A program made the translations under genes and the position numbers. Below are positions 9,131 to 16,782 of a DNA stretch of 64,000 bases, piece after piece; position 1 is the first letter of the stretch; each line of letters opens with the position of its first letter. The stretch is from contig NZ_CAKLPX010000003.1 of the NCBI RefSeq assembly GCF_923077115.1, positions 1-64,000 on the forward strand. Reading direction: 5' to 3'. The notes beneath the pieces were generated by a model. The model was not told the DNA's origin. It saw only the letters and a list, made by a program, of their open reading frames with translations, and made no database searches. This DNA is from Sinobacterium norvegicum. Its GTDB lineage: Bacteria; Pseudomonadota; Gammaproteobacteria; Pseudomonadales; Sinobacteriaceae.

Positions 9131-10270
9131 TTATTGTGGAGGTATAGGCGTGCTCTTATGCTGAATAGACTTGGCTATCCTGGCACCTTTCTTTCTAAAA
9201 GGTGTTTCAATCAGTCGATAGTTAAGCTCGCTGCAGACAACGAGTAAGATGATGGCTGTCAGTCCATATTTTAGAAGATAACTATGATCGAAATTTGTAC
9301 CTGCAGGTTCTAATCGAAACCATATTTCTCTTGTTGCTGCATACACAGGAACGTGGGAGAGGTATAAAGCATAAGAGCGCGAGCCAATCCAGAGCAATAG
9401 CTTGTTTATCGGGCCGATGATAGAAAAGTAATTTTGGTCATAAGAGGCTATTAAGACTAGCGTTGCTGAGATAATCGCCACCACACTTATTCTGTGGTGA
9501 ATCATATTGAGGCTTTCAGAGCCGACTACTGCGAGCGCCAATATTAGAAAAGACAAAAATACAGCCTTGGCACTATTTTTTTCAAGAAATGTAGGGGCGA
9601 ATAAAGGGTAAGTCTTGCTAGGTTTCCACATGGCGATCAAAACACCCAATAGTAGTGCGTCTGTTCTTAGGAGGTTGCTAAAAAGATCGCCTCTAGTTGA
9701 TAGGAGCTGAATAAATATAATTATTGATAGCACTATTGGTAGCCATCTTTTCGTCAGAATAGCGAGTAAAGGTAGGAAGAAGTAAAACTGTTCCTCCAGA
9801 GATAGGCTCCAGTATGGCGATGTTACCCCTAAATCATGTCTGCCATAAGAAAATGCTACGTGTAAATTTGCAACATTAAGCATGGCGGTGATAGCACCTT
9901 CAAAGTTTGCACGGAATGAGTGGAAGGCCCCGGAAGAATTAAATATAATAGAGGCTAGCAGAATAATGGCTAACCAGAGCCATGCAGAGGGTGTCAGCCT
10001 CCAAAAACGTCTTACCCAAAATGAGATGCTGGTGTTAAGCTTAGTGTTAATCCCATCAGAATTTGCTAGTTGCGGCAGTAAGCTTGTTGCTATGACAAAC
10101 CCTGAAATTGCAAAAAACAAGTCAACCCCCGCCCAACCGCCGAGGTAGGTGTAAACTCTTTCAGTAAAAGGAGCTTGCCACGTGACTAGTGAGTGTTGAG
10201 TATGCTCAATGAGTACGAGAATGATGGCAATTGCTCGCAGGACTTCTATATCATTAATTCTTCTTTTCAT
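9131..10270 (-). CDS. acyltransferase family 3 (OafA-like), second copy
   Basis: A 379-residue membrane protein paralogous to the gene at 248-1357. It has NDIEVLRAIAI at the N-terminus, the R-x10-H motif (R12 to H23) and SPYWSLSLEEQFYFFLPL in the middle. The frame extends upstream to a GTG at 10309, but the ATG at 10270 places the conserved motif at the usual distance from the N-terminus. It probably O-acylates the same surface glycan at a different position. It is transcribed opposite to its neighbours and ends about 70 bases from the glycosyltransferase stop. Confidence 0.87.
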   Translation of the reverse strand: MKRRINDIEVLRAIAIILVLIEHTQHSLVTWQAPFTERVYTYLGGWAGVDLFFAISGFVIATSLLPQLANSDGINTKLNTSISFWVRRFWRLTPSAWLWLAIILLASIIFNSSGAFHSFRANFEGAITAMLNVANLHVAFSYGRHDLGVTSPYWSLSLEEQFYFFLPLLAILTKRWLPIVLSIIIFIQLLSTRGDLFSNLLRTDALLLGVLIAMWKPSKTYPLFAPTFLEKNSAKAVFLSFLILALAVVGSESLNMIHHRISVVAIISATLVLIASYDQNYFSIIGPINKLLLWIGSRSYALYLSHVPVYAATREIWFRLEPAGTNFDHSYLLKYGLTAIILLVVCSELNYRLIETPFRKKGARIAKSIQHKSTPIPPQ

Positions 10271-10583
10271 AGTACCAAGTTCTATTCTTTTATCGTTATA
10301 GTAACACACTCAAAATTCACTGAGCTACCTATGATTTTTCTTTGTAGATGCAGTATTGGCGATCAAATAAACGAGGTCACTATTGTCCAGCGTTGTTTAC
10401 TGCTTTGTTGTATAAGTAGGCTTGTTTCGCTCGGTTTTAATCGTGACGGTTATGAGCGTTAATTGCGGAGGTCGTAAGCCATAATATTGGTTAATAGCAT
10501 ACGAGCAGTTTCTCGTTGTAAATAATCTGATACTATGTGTTTAAAGTGCTCTTCCTCGAACAATGTTTATAACGAGAATTTTA
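10271..10583. promoter_or_regulatory. divergent intergenic region between acyltransferase and adenylation gene
   Basis: About 310 bases separate two divergent genes and must hold promoters for both. I see no convincing long open frame and no strong match to sigma-70 boxes. The last bases, ACGAGAATTTTA before the ATG at 10584, give a plausible ribosome site. Confidence 0.4.
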
Positions 10584-12149
10584 ATGCAATACGGTCTTTT
10601 AGAGGGTTTTCTCGCTTCGGTTGAAAAAAACCCTAACCAAACTGCTATATCGGCTGCGTCCGGTGATTATAGTTATGATGAACTGTATATCCGTAGCAGC
10701 TCTGTCGCAAAAGAACTGAGTAAAGCATTAGCAAATGACCAGGTGTTAACGCCAGTGCTCGCGGAAAAGGGGGTTGATGCGTATTCCGGTATATTGGGCG
10801 TGCTAATGAGTGGCAGTGCTTATGTCCCTTTGAATTTGGCCTTCCCTATATCTAGGATTGCATCAATCATCAATCAAACGAACAGTTCAACCGTAGTTGT
10901 TGACCGCTCTGGATTTGAATTGCTATCTACCGCCCCTGAGCTTTACCCCAGTGTTAATAAAATTATCGTGATAGGCTCTACTTCTAATATTCAAGTTCCT
11001 GAGAACTTTGACATTGAGGTAATACTAGGCTGCTCATCTTGCAAACATTTTGATGTGCCAAATATCCCTGAGGATTCCTTAGCCTATGTGTTATATACCT
11101 CAGGCAGTACTGGAGTACCCAAGGGAGTAAAGGTAACCCACGGTAGTATTTCTAGATATATCGATTATATGTTTGATCGCTACCAGCTAACGCCCTATGA
11201 TCGGGTTGCTCAAATGACTGAGCTAACATTTGACCTATCTGTTTTTGATCAATTTATCACGTGGAAGTCCGGCGCAACCTTATGTGTACCTGCGAAGAAG
11301 GATATGTTGTTTCCCGCCGCATTTTTGGTGGAGAAGAAGGTTACAGTTACTTTATTAGTGCCTTCCATGGTCGTTTTGATGCGAAAGCTAAGGCAGCTGA
11401 GTTTAAATGTGTTTGAAGATATTCGTATCAGTCTGTTCTGCGGTGAGGCATTACCGCAGGACTTAGTGTTGACGTGGAGCGGAACTGTTCCGAATGCTCG
11501 TATTGAGAATATATACGGCCCTACAGAGTTGACAGTGACCTGCTTAATACACCCTTGGAATGCCTCAGACCCGGTGTCAGATAACGCTATAGTTCCTATA
11601 GGGACCCCCCATAGAGGTGTTACCGCGCTCATAGTTGATGAAAACGGTGATGAACTCGCAGCGGGGGAGAAAGGCGAGCTTGTGATCAGCGGTTATGCGA
11701 CTGATAAATTTGGTTATTGGCGTGATGAGGAAAAAACAAATAACGCCCTCTGCCGTGTTAATGGCAGGGACGAAAAGTTTTATCGCACTGGTGATGTGGC
11801 AATAAAATCCACCGATGGTGTGCTTCGTTGGCTGGCTCGGATGGATCAGCAGATTAAGTATCATGGGCATAGAATAGAGCTAGGTGATATCGAGGCTTCC
11901 ATTCGCAATAATATTAGCTGTAATCAGGTTGTTGTAATCCCATGGCCAATTAAAGAGGGGTTTGTGGAGGGGTTGGTTGCGTTTGTTGACGTCAGTGATG
12001 ACTCGAGTGAGGATGAAATAGCAACGGTATTGCAAGCAAACCTACCTAAATATATGCTGCCTAAAGATATACGTTTAGTTAGTGAGTTCCCGCTAAATAC
12101 AAATGGTAAAGTGGATAGATTAATGTTGAAAAACTCGTTGGGAGAATAG
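10584..12149 (+). CDS. DltA-like amino acid:carrier-protein adenylating enzyme
   Basis: A 521-residue stand-alone adenylation enzyme of the ANL superfamily. Such enzymes activate a carboxylic or amino acid with ATP and load it on a carrier protein. The P-loop YTSGSTGVPKG lies at about 171-181, IYGPTE at 310-315, YRTGD at 400-404, and the C-terminal catalytic lysine is in NGKVDR (K509). The FCGEALP segment has a cysteine (C286) 25 residues before the YGPTE tyrosine. In DltA, as I recall, the Cys at this site favours D-alanine. The start at 10584 is chosen over the ATG at 10563 because of ACGAGAA upstream. The carrier gene follows after 5 bases. The true substrate is unproven; D-Ala or another small amino acid is the best guess. 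Confidence 0.82.
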   Translation: MQYGLLEGFLASVEKNPNQTAISAASGDYSYDELYIRSSSVAKELSKALANDQVLTPVLAEKGVDAYSGILGVLMSGSAYVPLNLAFPISRIASIINQTNSSTVVVDRSGFELLSTAPELYPSVNKIIVIGSTSNIQVPENFDIEVILGCSSCKHFDVPNIPEDSLAYVLYTSGSTGVPKGVKVTHGSISRYIDYMFDRYQLTPYDRVAQMTELTFDLSVFDQFITWKSGATLCVPAKKDMLFPAAFLVEKKVTVTLLVPSMVVLMRKLRQLSLNVFEDIRISLFCGEALPQDLVLTWSGTVPNARIENIYGPTELTVTCLIHPWNASDPVSDNAIVPIGTPHRGVTALIVDENGDELAAGEKGELVISGYATDKFGYWRDEEKTNNALCRVNGRDEKFYRTGDVAIKSTDGVLRWLARMDQQIKYHGHRIELGDIEASIRNNISCNQVVVIPWPIKEGFVEGLVAFVDVSDDSSEDEIATVLQANLPKYMLPKDIRLVSEFPLNTNGKVDRLMLKNSLGE

Positions 12150-12154
12150 ATGTA

Positions 12155-12391
12155 ATGGTTATAGAAGCTTCAGATATAAGAACTTATATTGCACAGTCTG
12201 GTGTTGATAACTCCTCTATAGAGGTGGACACAGCGCTGTTTTCGTCTGGCTTGTTGGATTCTTTTTTAATGGTTGAGCTAATCCTGTTTATCGAGCAAAA
12301 AGCAGGGATCAGTATTGATGCAAGTGATATAACATTGGAGAACTTAGATTCTATCTCTGCAATAATTTCATTTTGCGAAAAGTCAAAATAA
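12155..12391 (+). CDS. acyl/aminoacyl carrier protein (DltC-like)
   Basis: A 78-residue carrier protein with the phosphopantetheine site in LFSSGLLDSFLMVELI (S36 in DSF). The four-helix pattern and acidic character fit DltC or an acyl carrier protein. It lies directly after the adenylation gene and is the obvious recipient of the activated substrate. A phosphopantetheinyl transferase is not encoded nearby and must come from elsewhere in the genome. Confidence 0.88.
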   Translation: MVIEASDIRTYIAQSGVDNSSIEVDTALFSSGLLDSFLMVELILFIEQKAGISIDASDITLENLDSISAIISFCEKSK

Positions 12392-12401
12392 TACAGGTTA
12401 A

Positions 12402-13316
12402 ATGTTGATGGGAGTCTCAGGGGTAGTATTGTTAGGGAGTCCACGTTCGGGCACAACATTGTTGCGTAGAATTCTGGGTGCACATTCTGATATAGCCAGC
12501 CCAGGAGAAACGGGATTGCTGCGAGGGGCCGCTAATTTTCTCTCTTCAGAAACAACCGGCGTAGGCGTTGAACTGGGTGCTAAGGCAGGGTTGGCGCATA
12601 TGGGAGTTTCTGAAGAGGTGACTTACAAGCGGCTGAGAGACTTTGTTTTTTCGTTTATGGATGAGTATGCGGAGAAAGAGGGTAAGCCGATATGGCTAGA
12701 AAAAGATGCATTCAATGGCTTTCATGTCGATGATATCCAGAAAATATGCGGAGATGAAATTAAGTATATCTGCATCGTCCGGCACGGACTTGATGTTGCT
12801 CTTAGTGTTGAGGAGTTTTGCCAAAAGAGCGGGTCCCATGTATTAAACTTCCACGACTATATAAAAAAGCATCAGCAGCCTCTGTTGGCTTATACGCATG
12901 CATGGGTTGATATTAATCAATCTATCATGCGCTTATGTGCTGAGAGACCTGCTCAAACCTTGCTTGTACGCTACGAAGACCTTGTTGACAAACCATCTGA
13001 GACGGTTGATTCAATACTAGAGTATTTATCTGTTGAGTCCTCGCCTGATCTCGTTGAACATGCACTAAATACGAAAGGAGCCATTGGCTTGAGTGACTGG
13101 AAGGCGTTCAGTAAAAACTCAATTGATAGAGGGAGTATTGATCGTTGGAAATCGTGTCACCCCTATGCATTATCGCAGATGGCAAAAGTAGCGAATGCTA
13201 CGTTAACAAAATTTGGTTATAAAGAGGTCGTTTCTGCCTGGGACGATTCACCGCAGCTAGCTCAGCGCCGTTATGAGTTGGCATTAGCGCTGAACTCAGC
13301 GAAGAGTAAGTTGTAA
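12402..13316 (+). CDS. PAPS-dependent sulfotransferase family protein
   Basis: A 304-residue protein with the 5'-phosphosulfate loop GSPRSGTTLL (12-21) and the paired 3'-phosphate contacts R127 and S135, eight residues apart, in CIVRHGLDVALS. These are the defining PAPS-binding features of the Sulfotransfer family. It would transfer sulfate from PAPS in the cytoplasm; in this locus the likely acceptor is the glycan or its lipid carrier. No PAPS-synthesis genes are in the window. It starts 10 bases after the carrier gene and its stop lies only two bases from the stop of the convergent MBOAT gene. A sulfotransferase is not part of known dlt operons. Confidence 0.85.
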   Translation: MLMGVSGVVLLGSPRSGTTLLRRILGAHSDIASPGETGLLRGAANFLSSETTGVGVELGAKAGLAHMGVSEEVTYKRLRDFVFSFMDEYAEKEGKPIWLEKDAFNGFHVDDIQKICGDEIKYICIVRHGLDVALSVEEFCQKSGSHVLNFHDYIKKHQQPLLAYTHAWVDINQSIMRLCAERPAQTLLVRYEDLVDKPSETVDSILEYLSVESSPDLVEHALNTKGAIGLSDWKAFSKNSIDRGSIDRWKSCHPYALSQMAKVANATLTKFGYKEVVSAWDDSPQLAQRRYELALALNSAKSKL

Positions 13317-13318
13317 AT

Positions 13319-14491
13319 TCAAAGCCCTAAGAGCTTTGCTGCTAGGCTCAAGGCTGGTGCTACCCCCATGCCATTGGTGCCAGCGAAGACCCCGCCAAAA
13401 CTCACGTAGGCCAGTGTTACGGGAATACCTAGGTAGGCCAGTGGGCCAGGAAGCTGGCTCGGCCATCCACGCTGACGCTTAAATTTATTCCAGGTTAAAA
13501 CGGTCGCAACACCCGCCCCGTGGAAAAGCCCCCAAAGAATGTAGTTTATATTGACAGCATGCCATAGTCCCATGGTTAGGAACGTAAATAGAATTGCATA
13601 ATACGGGTTTCTGGTCCTGGCTATGATGGGCATATAAACATAACGCTGGCAGAATGCAGCGAGAGACATATGCCATCGTTTCCAAAATTCTGACATATTT
13701 TTCGCCAGTATAGGCCAGTTGAAATTCTCAACAATCTTAACGCCAAAGAGTCGACTGCCGCCGATTGCGATATCAGAGTAGGCGGCGAATTCGAGGTAGA
13801 AGTAGACAAAAAGTAATATAAAGAAAACCCAGGCTTCCGCGGTGCTAATTGTGCTTAAGTTTTCTAGCGTGCTAGTGACAGTCGCGCCATTCATTAAGTA
13901 CTGCCTAACTATGAGGTCTGCAAAGACAAACTTTTTTATCAGTCCGTGAAATATACGCGTCAAACCTTCCACTACAAAAATTGAGTGGTAAGTATCACTT
14001 TTCTGTTTGCGGAAATGTTCAAGCTGCTCGATTGGGCCAGCGGTGAAGATGGGAAATAATAGTAGCCATGAATAATACTCCGCATAAGACAGTTCGCTAA
14101 AATGACCGCGATTGCGCTCCACGCAATAATGAATCAACCTGAAAACGTAATAACTAATGCCTATAGGTACCGCTAAGTTGGCAAACATGCTCTCGTTAAA
14201 GATATTTTCCAAGATAACCGGTAACGCTTTAAAGGCCGCCAACCATATTGTCAACCCGATAACTATCCAGCGAATTGGGATTAAAACTCGGCTGTTGGCC
14301 CCCTGATAATCGAGTAATGTTTTTAGCGCTCCGCTGGCGAGTATTAAACTAAGCCCCGAAACAGTGTCCAAGTAACAAATATAGGCTGCAGATAGCGTCG
14401 ATAAAAACCATGTTCGTTTATTTAGAGGTATGAGCCAATATACGCAGGCACCTAAAAATAGAGCTAACCAAAATTCAAAAGTATTAATCAT
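13319..14491 (-). CDS. MBOAT family membrane O-acyltransferase (DltB/AlgI-like)
   Basis: A 390-residue polytopic membrane protein. The family motifs are FWKRWHMSL (269-277), with H274, and MGLWHAVN (307-314), with the expected active-site histidine H311. PIFTAGPIE (147-155) and AYSDIAIG (237-244) are also typical of AlgI/DltB. MBOAT proteins of this group pass acyl groups across the inner membrane to a periplasmic acceptor. The partners are the 54-residue protein just upstream and the SGNH protein before it, an arrangement like dltB/dltX/dltD. DltB is the preferred analogy because of the adenylation/carrier genes; an acetyl-CoA-using AlgI-type enzyme remains possible. Confidence 0.88.
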   Translation of the reverse strand: MINTFEFWLALFLGACVYWLIPLNKRTWFLSTLSAAYICYLDTVSGLSLILASGALKTLLDYQGANSRVLIPIRWIVIGLTIWLAAFKALPVILENIFNESMFANLAVPIGISYYVFRLIHYCVERNRGHFSELSYAEYYSWLLLFPIFTAGPIEQLEHFRKQKSDTYHSIFVVEGLTRIFHGLIKKFVFADLIVRQYLMNGATVTSTLENLSTISTAEAWVFFILLFVYFYLEFAAYSDIAIGGSRLFGVKIVENFNWPILAKNMSEFWKRWHMSLAAFCQRYVYMPIIARTRNPYYAILFTFLTMGLWHAVNINYILWGLFHGAGVATVLTWNKFKRQRGWPSQLPGPLAYLGIPVTLAYVSFGGVFAGTNGMGVAPALSLAAKLLGL

Positions 14492-14500
14492 CTGAGTTTT

Positions 14501-14665
14501 TTAAAATCCTTGATAGCGGAAAATTTCGGTGTTGGCGGAAAGGTTGGTCAATTCGAATATAGCTATCGCAAGTAACGCACCTAGTACGACCCCTTGAAGT
14601 ATTGCGCCAATATAAAAAACGTATGATCTTTTTTTGGTTATAACTTTTGTGTTACTGTCGTTCAT
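14501..14665 (-). CDS. DltX-like single-span membrane microprotein with C-terminal F-x-Y-x-x-F motif
   Basis: A 54-residue frame read directly from the sequence. Its ATG lies at 14665, it overlaps the end of the SGNH gene by 14 bases, and its stop is 9 bases before the MBOAT start. Residues 1-14 are polar and end in KKR. Residues 15-37 are one hydrophobic span, and the last eight residues are EIFRYQGF. The positive-inside rule puts the C-terminus in the periplasm. Gram-positive DltX is a ~50-residue protein of the same topology ending in F-I-Y-N-x-F, whose tyrosine has been proposed as an acyl relay between DltB and DltD. Here F49, Y51 and F54 match F-x-Y-x-x-F at the extreme C-terminus. Function is by analogy only. 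Confidence 0.8.
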   Translation of the reverse strand: MNDSNTKVITKKRSYVFYIGAILQGVVLGALLAIAIFELTNLSANTEIFRYQGF

Positions 14666-15818
14666 GGAGTAAGTCGCCTAATGCTTTGGAAAGGGCTTCG
14701 GTGTAGCGCTGTTTACCTGAGTCTTTTGCTATATGGACCCAGTCTAAAAAATTCGATGTATCTAGATCGGCAGTTGGTGCTACTTGAATAAATTTGCTAT
14801 CAGTTCTGTTGGCAATGCTAAGCTGCCTTACCCTTATTTCACTTAATATTTCATCGACCTCTTGCTGGCTCATATTACGGGCCATGGATTCGGCGTCAAT
14901 AGGAGTGTCGATAGTTATAACCTCTATGCCTGTAGCCTGCATTCGCTTGATTGATCGGACTAATATTTCTTCTGCTTCGTCGACATTGTTATGGAGCTTT
15001 TTGATTCGAGTTAGGCCCGTGTAGGCGGCCAGGTTTCTTACTTCGACGGGTCCAAGGTATCTTTTTTTGGGAGGGACGGCGATGTAGTCGGGGTCGCCCC
15101 ATGTTTTTGCTAATTCACTCCACTCAGCATCTGATATTTTTGTATGGTACCAACCATTTAGTTTTATGGGGGGGGTGTAGTATTGCCTAATGAGGGAGCG
15201 TTTACGCTTAGCAATGTATGCTAAGTTGTCAAAAGCTGTGAAATATAATGAAGGAGCATGTTTCACGGATTCGGCATCTAGAATATCGTGCCAAATTGAT
15301 GTATTCGTGTAGAGAATACGTTTAGTTAGCGCGGACTTAGTTAGCGCAGATGCACCTTTCTGAAGCTGGACCATGTTGACAGGGAGGAGCAATATCTTTT
15401 CCCTTTTAGGGCTGATATGTCTGGCTGCGGACTCTATTTCCCATATTGTTTGCCCGGCCGAGAAAAAACCGACTACTTCATAATCAAGTCCTTGATTATG
15501 CAGTATATTGCTAATTTCTGATGGACTTGTTATAGCTGATGCAGCAGAAGAAGAGGCACCATAAATAATCAATGGCTTGTCGCCGGGTAAATCGCTTAAT
15601 AGCGCTAGGCGTCTACTTGATTGGCCGATAATATCGTAATGTGCAGACTGGATGTGTCGACCACCAGCTTTAATATTGCTAATGCTGTAGAGGTTGATTA
15701 GCCAGCCCCATGATAAGCAGCACGTTAGAATAGCGAATATTAAAGACGTCTTGCTGGCGGTAGTCAGCCCACATAGGAAGGCCGCATTCTTTAGAGGTTT
15801 TATAATTATGTCCATCAT
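14652..15818 (-). CDS. SGNH-fold, DltD-like membrane-anchored acyl hydrolase/transferase
   Basis: A 388-residue protein with one N-terminal membrane span (about 24-46) and a periplasmic domain. IIYGASSSAAS (about 84-94) supplies the nucleophile serine (S89 or a neighbour), and the C-terminal LDWVHIAKDSGKQRY contains the D-x-x-H pair (D359, H362) of SGNH enzymes. Proteins of this type act as the last acyl transferase or editing enzyme beside an MBOAT, as DltD and AlgJ/AlgX do. TTG 15821 and two tandem ATG codons (15818, 15815) are possible starts. It is the first gene of the - strand SGNH, microprotein, MBOAT unit. Confidence 0.8.
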   Translation of the reverse strand: MMDIIIKPLKNAAFLCGLTTASKTSLIFAILTCCLSWGWLINLYSISNIKAGGRHIQSAHYDIIGQSSRRLALLSDLPGDKPLIIYGASSSAASAITSPSEISNILHNQGLDYEVVGFFSAGQTIWEIESAARHISPKREKILLLPVNMVQLQKGASALTKSALTKRILYTNTSIWHDILDAESVKHAPSLYFTAFDNLAYIAKRKRSLIRQYYTPPIKLNGWYHTKISDAEWSELAKTWGDPDYIAVPPKKRYLGPVEVRNLAAYTGLTRIKKLHNNVDEAEEILVRSIKRMQATGIEVITIDTPIDAESMARNMSQQEVDEILSEIRVRQLSIANRTDSKFIQVAPTADLDTSNFLDWVHIAKDSGKQRYTEALSKALGDLLHERQ

Positions 15819-15918
15819 CAAATAAAAAAGCTGAATATTACACTAGAACTACGATATTGTAATCGCTTAAATAGTGCGGTTGAGAATCTATCTGGCTGCT
15901 TGAATTTAGGAGGAGTGC

Positions 15919-15981
15919 ATGAAAAAGCTACAGAAGACTCTACTTTTTAAGGCTTACTATTTCAGTGATAAGGTTTTTTGA
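15919..15981 (+). CDS. possible 20-residue peptide with strong ribosome binding site
   Basis: A strong Shine-Dalgarno (TTAGGAGGAG) sits 3 to 4 bases before an ATG that opens a 20-codon frame, rich in Lys and aromatic residues, with a TGA stop. It lies in the ~170-base gap between the divergent SGNH promoter and the convergent AsmA-like gene. It may be a real small peptide, a leader, or the remains of a gene lost at the edge of the polysaccharide island. No family is recognised. Confidence 0.3.
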   Translation: MKKLQKTLLFKAYYFSDKVF

Positions 15982-15990
15982 TAAGAATAA

Positions 15991-16746
15991 TTATCCCCCC
16001 AACCACTTATCCAACCCCTTGCTAATAGACTTCTGCAGTTTATCCAGCGCATCATCTTTCACCTTGTCCTCAGCCTGATTGTTAACATTCTTCAGTAGCT
16101 TGTTAAAGACAGCGCCACTAAGTTGTTGTGCTGTTAGGCCTTTTTGAGCCGATCCCATGTTGGTTAGTGAAATGTCAGCGATGACCAGATCACTGTTGCC
16201 GAAATCCTCTGAAATAATGCTGACAAGGGTGTTTGTTAGGGTGATACGACGGATGGCGTACTTGGCTTCCGATGATTGCTCTGTCGGTACTAATGCAGTG
16301 GTCTGATCAGGCAGGTCTATGCTGTCGCGTGGCTGTTGTTTGTTATTTATAACATTTTGACGTAGGTCGGTGATGTTGGTTTGCAGCCCTTCAAGTTGCT
16401 CAACAGTAAACTTGGCCCCGTAAATGGTAATGTTATCAATGATCCGCACATCGCTGGCCAGGGATTTTATATTGAGTTGAACGCTGATATCGGCGATAGT
16501 CAGAGCGTATTCACTGTTATAGTCCTGTGGGTTGCGAATGTGAAACTGTTCGATCTGACCTCTGCCATCATGGAGGCTAACATTGACACTTTTTAAACTG
16601 ACCTCTGTATCTAAGGCTTCGCTGAGTTGGTTTTCGATCTGCGCCTTGATGAGGGCGTTTTTGTCACTCATGCTAATGGTTAGGTAGATGGCTAGAAGCG
16701 CAATCGCAATGATGGCTAAAATAGCGGTATATTTTTTAGTGCTCAT
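15991..16746 (-). CDS. AsmA-like envelope protein, hypothetical
   Basis: A 251-residue protein with an N-terminal membrane anchor (about 6-26). The region after it has the pattern SLKSVNVSLHDGRGQIEQFHI followed at intervals by short valine/isoleucine strands (IADISVQLNI, IIDNITIYG). This is the repeating beta pattern of AsmA-like proteins that face the periplasm. The C-terminus has an amphipathic Lys/Asp-rich helix ending in WLGG. Function is unknown; AsmA-like proteins are linked to outer-membrane lipid homeostasis. It is followed on the same strand by no close gene. Confidence 0.55.
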   Translation of the reverse strand: MSTKKYTAILAIIAIALLAIYLTISMSDKNALIKAQIENQLSEALDTEVSLKSVNVSLHDGRGQIEQFHIRNPQDYNSEYALTIADISVQLNIKSLASDVRIIDNITIYGAKFTVEQLEGLQTNITDLRQNVINNKQQPRDSIDLPDQTTALVPTEQSSEAKYAIRRITLTNTLVSIISEDFGNSDLVIADISLTNMGSAQKGLTAQQLSGAVFNKLLKNVNNQAEDKVKDDALDKLQKSISKGLDKWLGG

Positions 16747-16782
16747 AATAACGATTACGCTTTCAATGAGTTAACAATCGGT

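Noticed and set aside
10584-12391. AlmEFG-type glycine transfer to lipid A
   Set aside because: AlmE and AlmF would match the adenylation and carrier genes, but the transferase side is MBOAT plus SGNH plus a DltX-like protein rather than an AlmG-type enzyme.
248-15981. Mobile element or prophage carrying the island
   Set aside because: No integrase, transposase, terminal repeats or tRNA attachment site could be found on either side.
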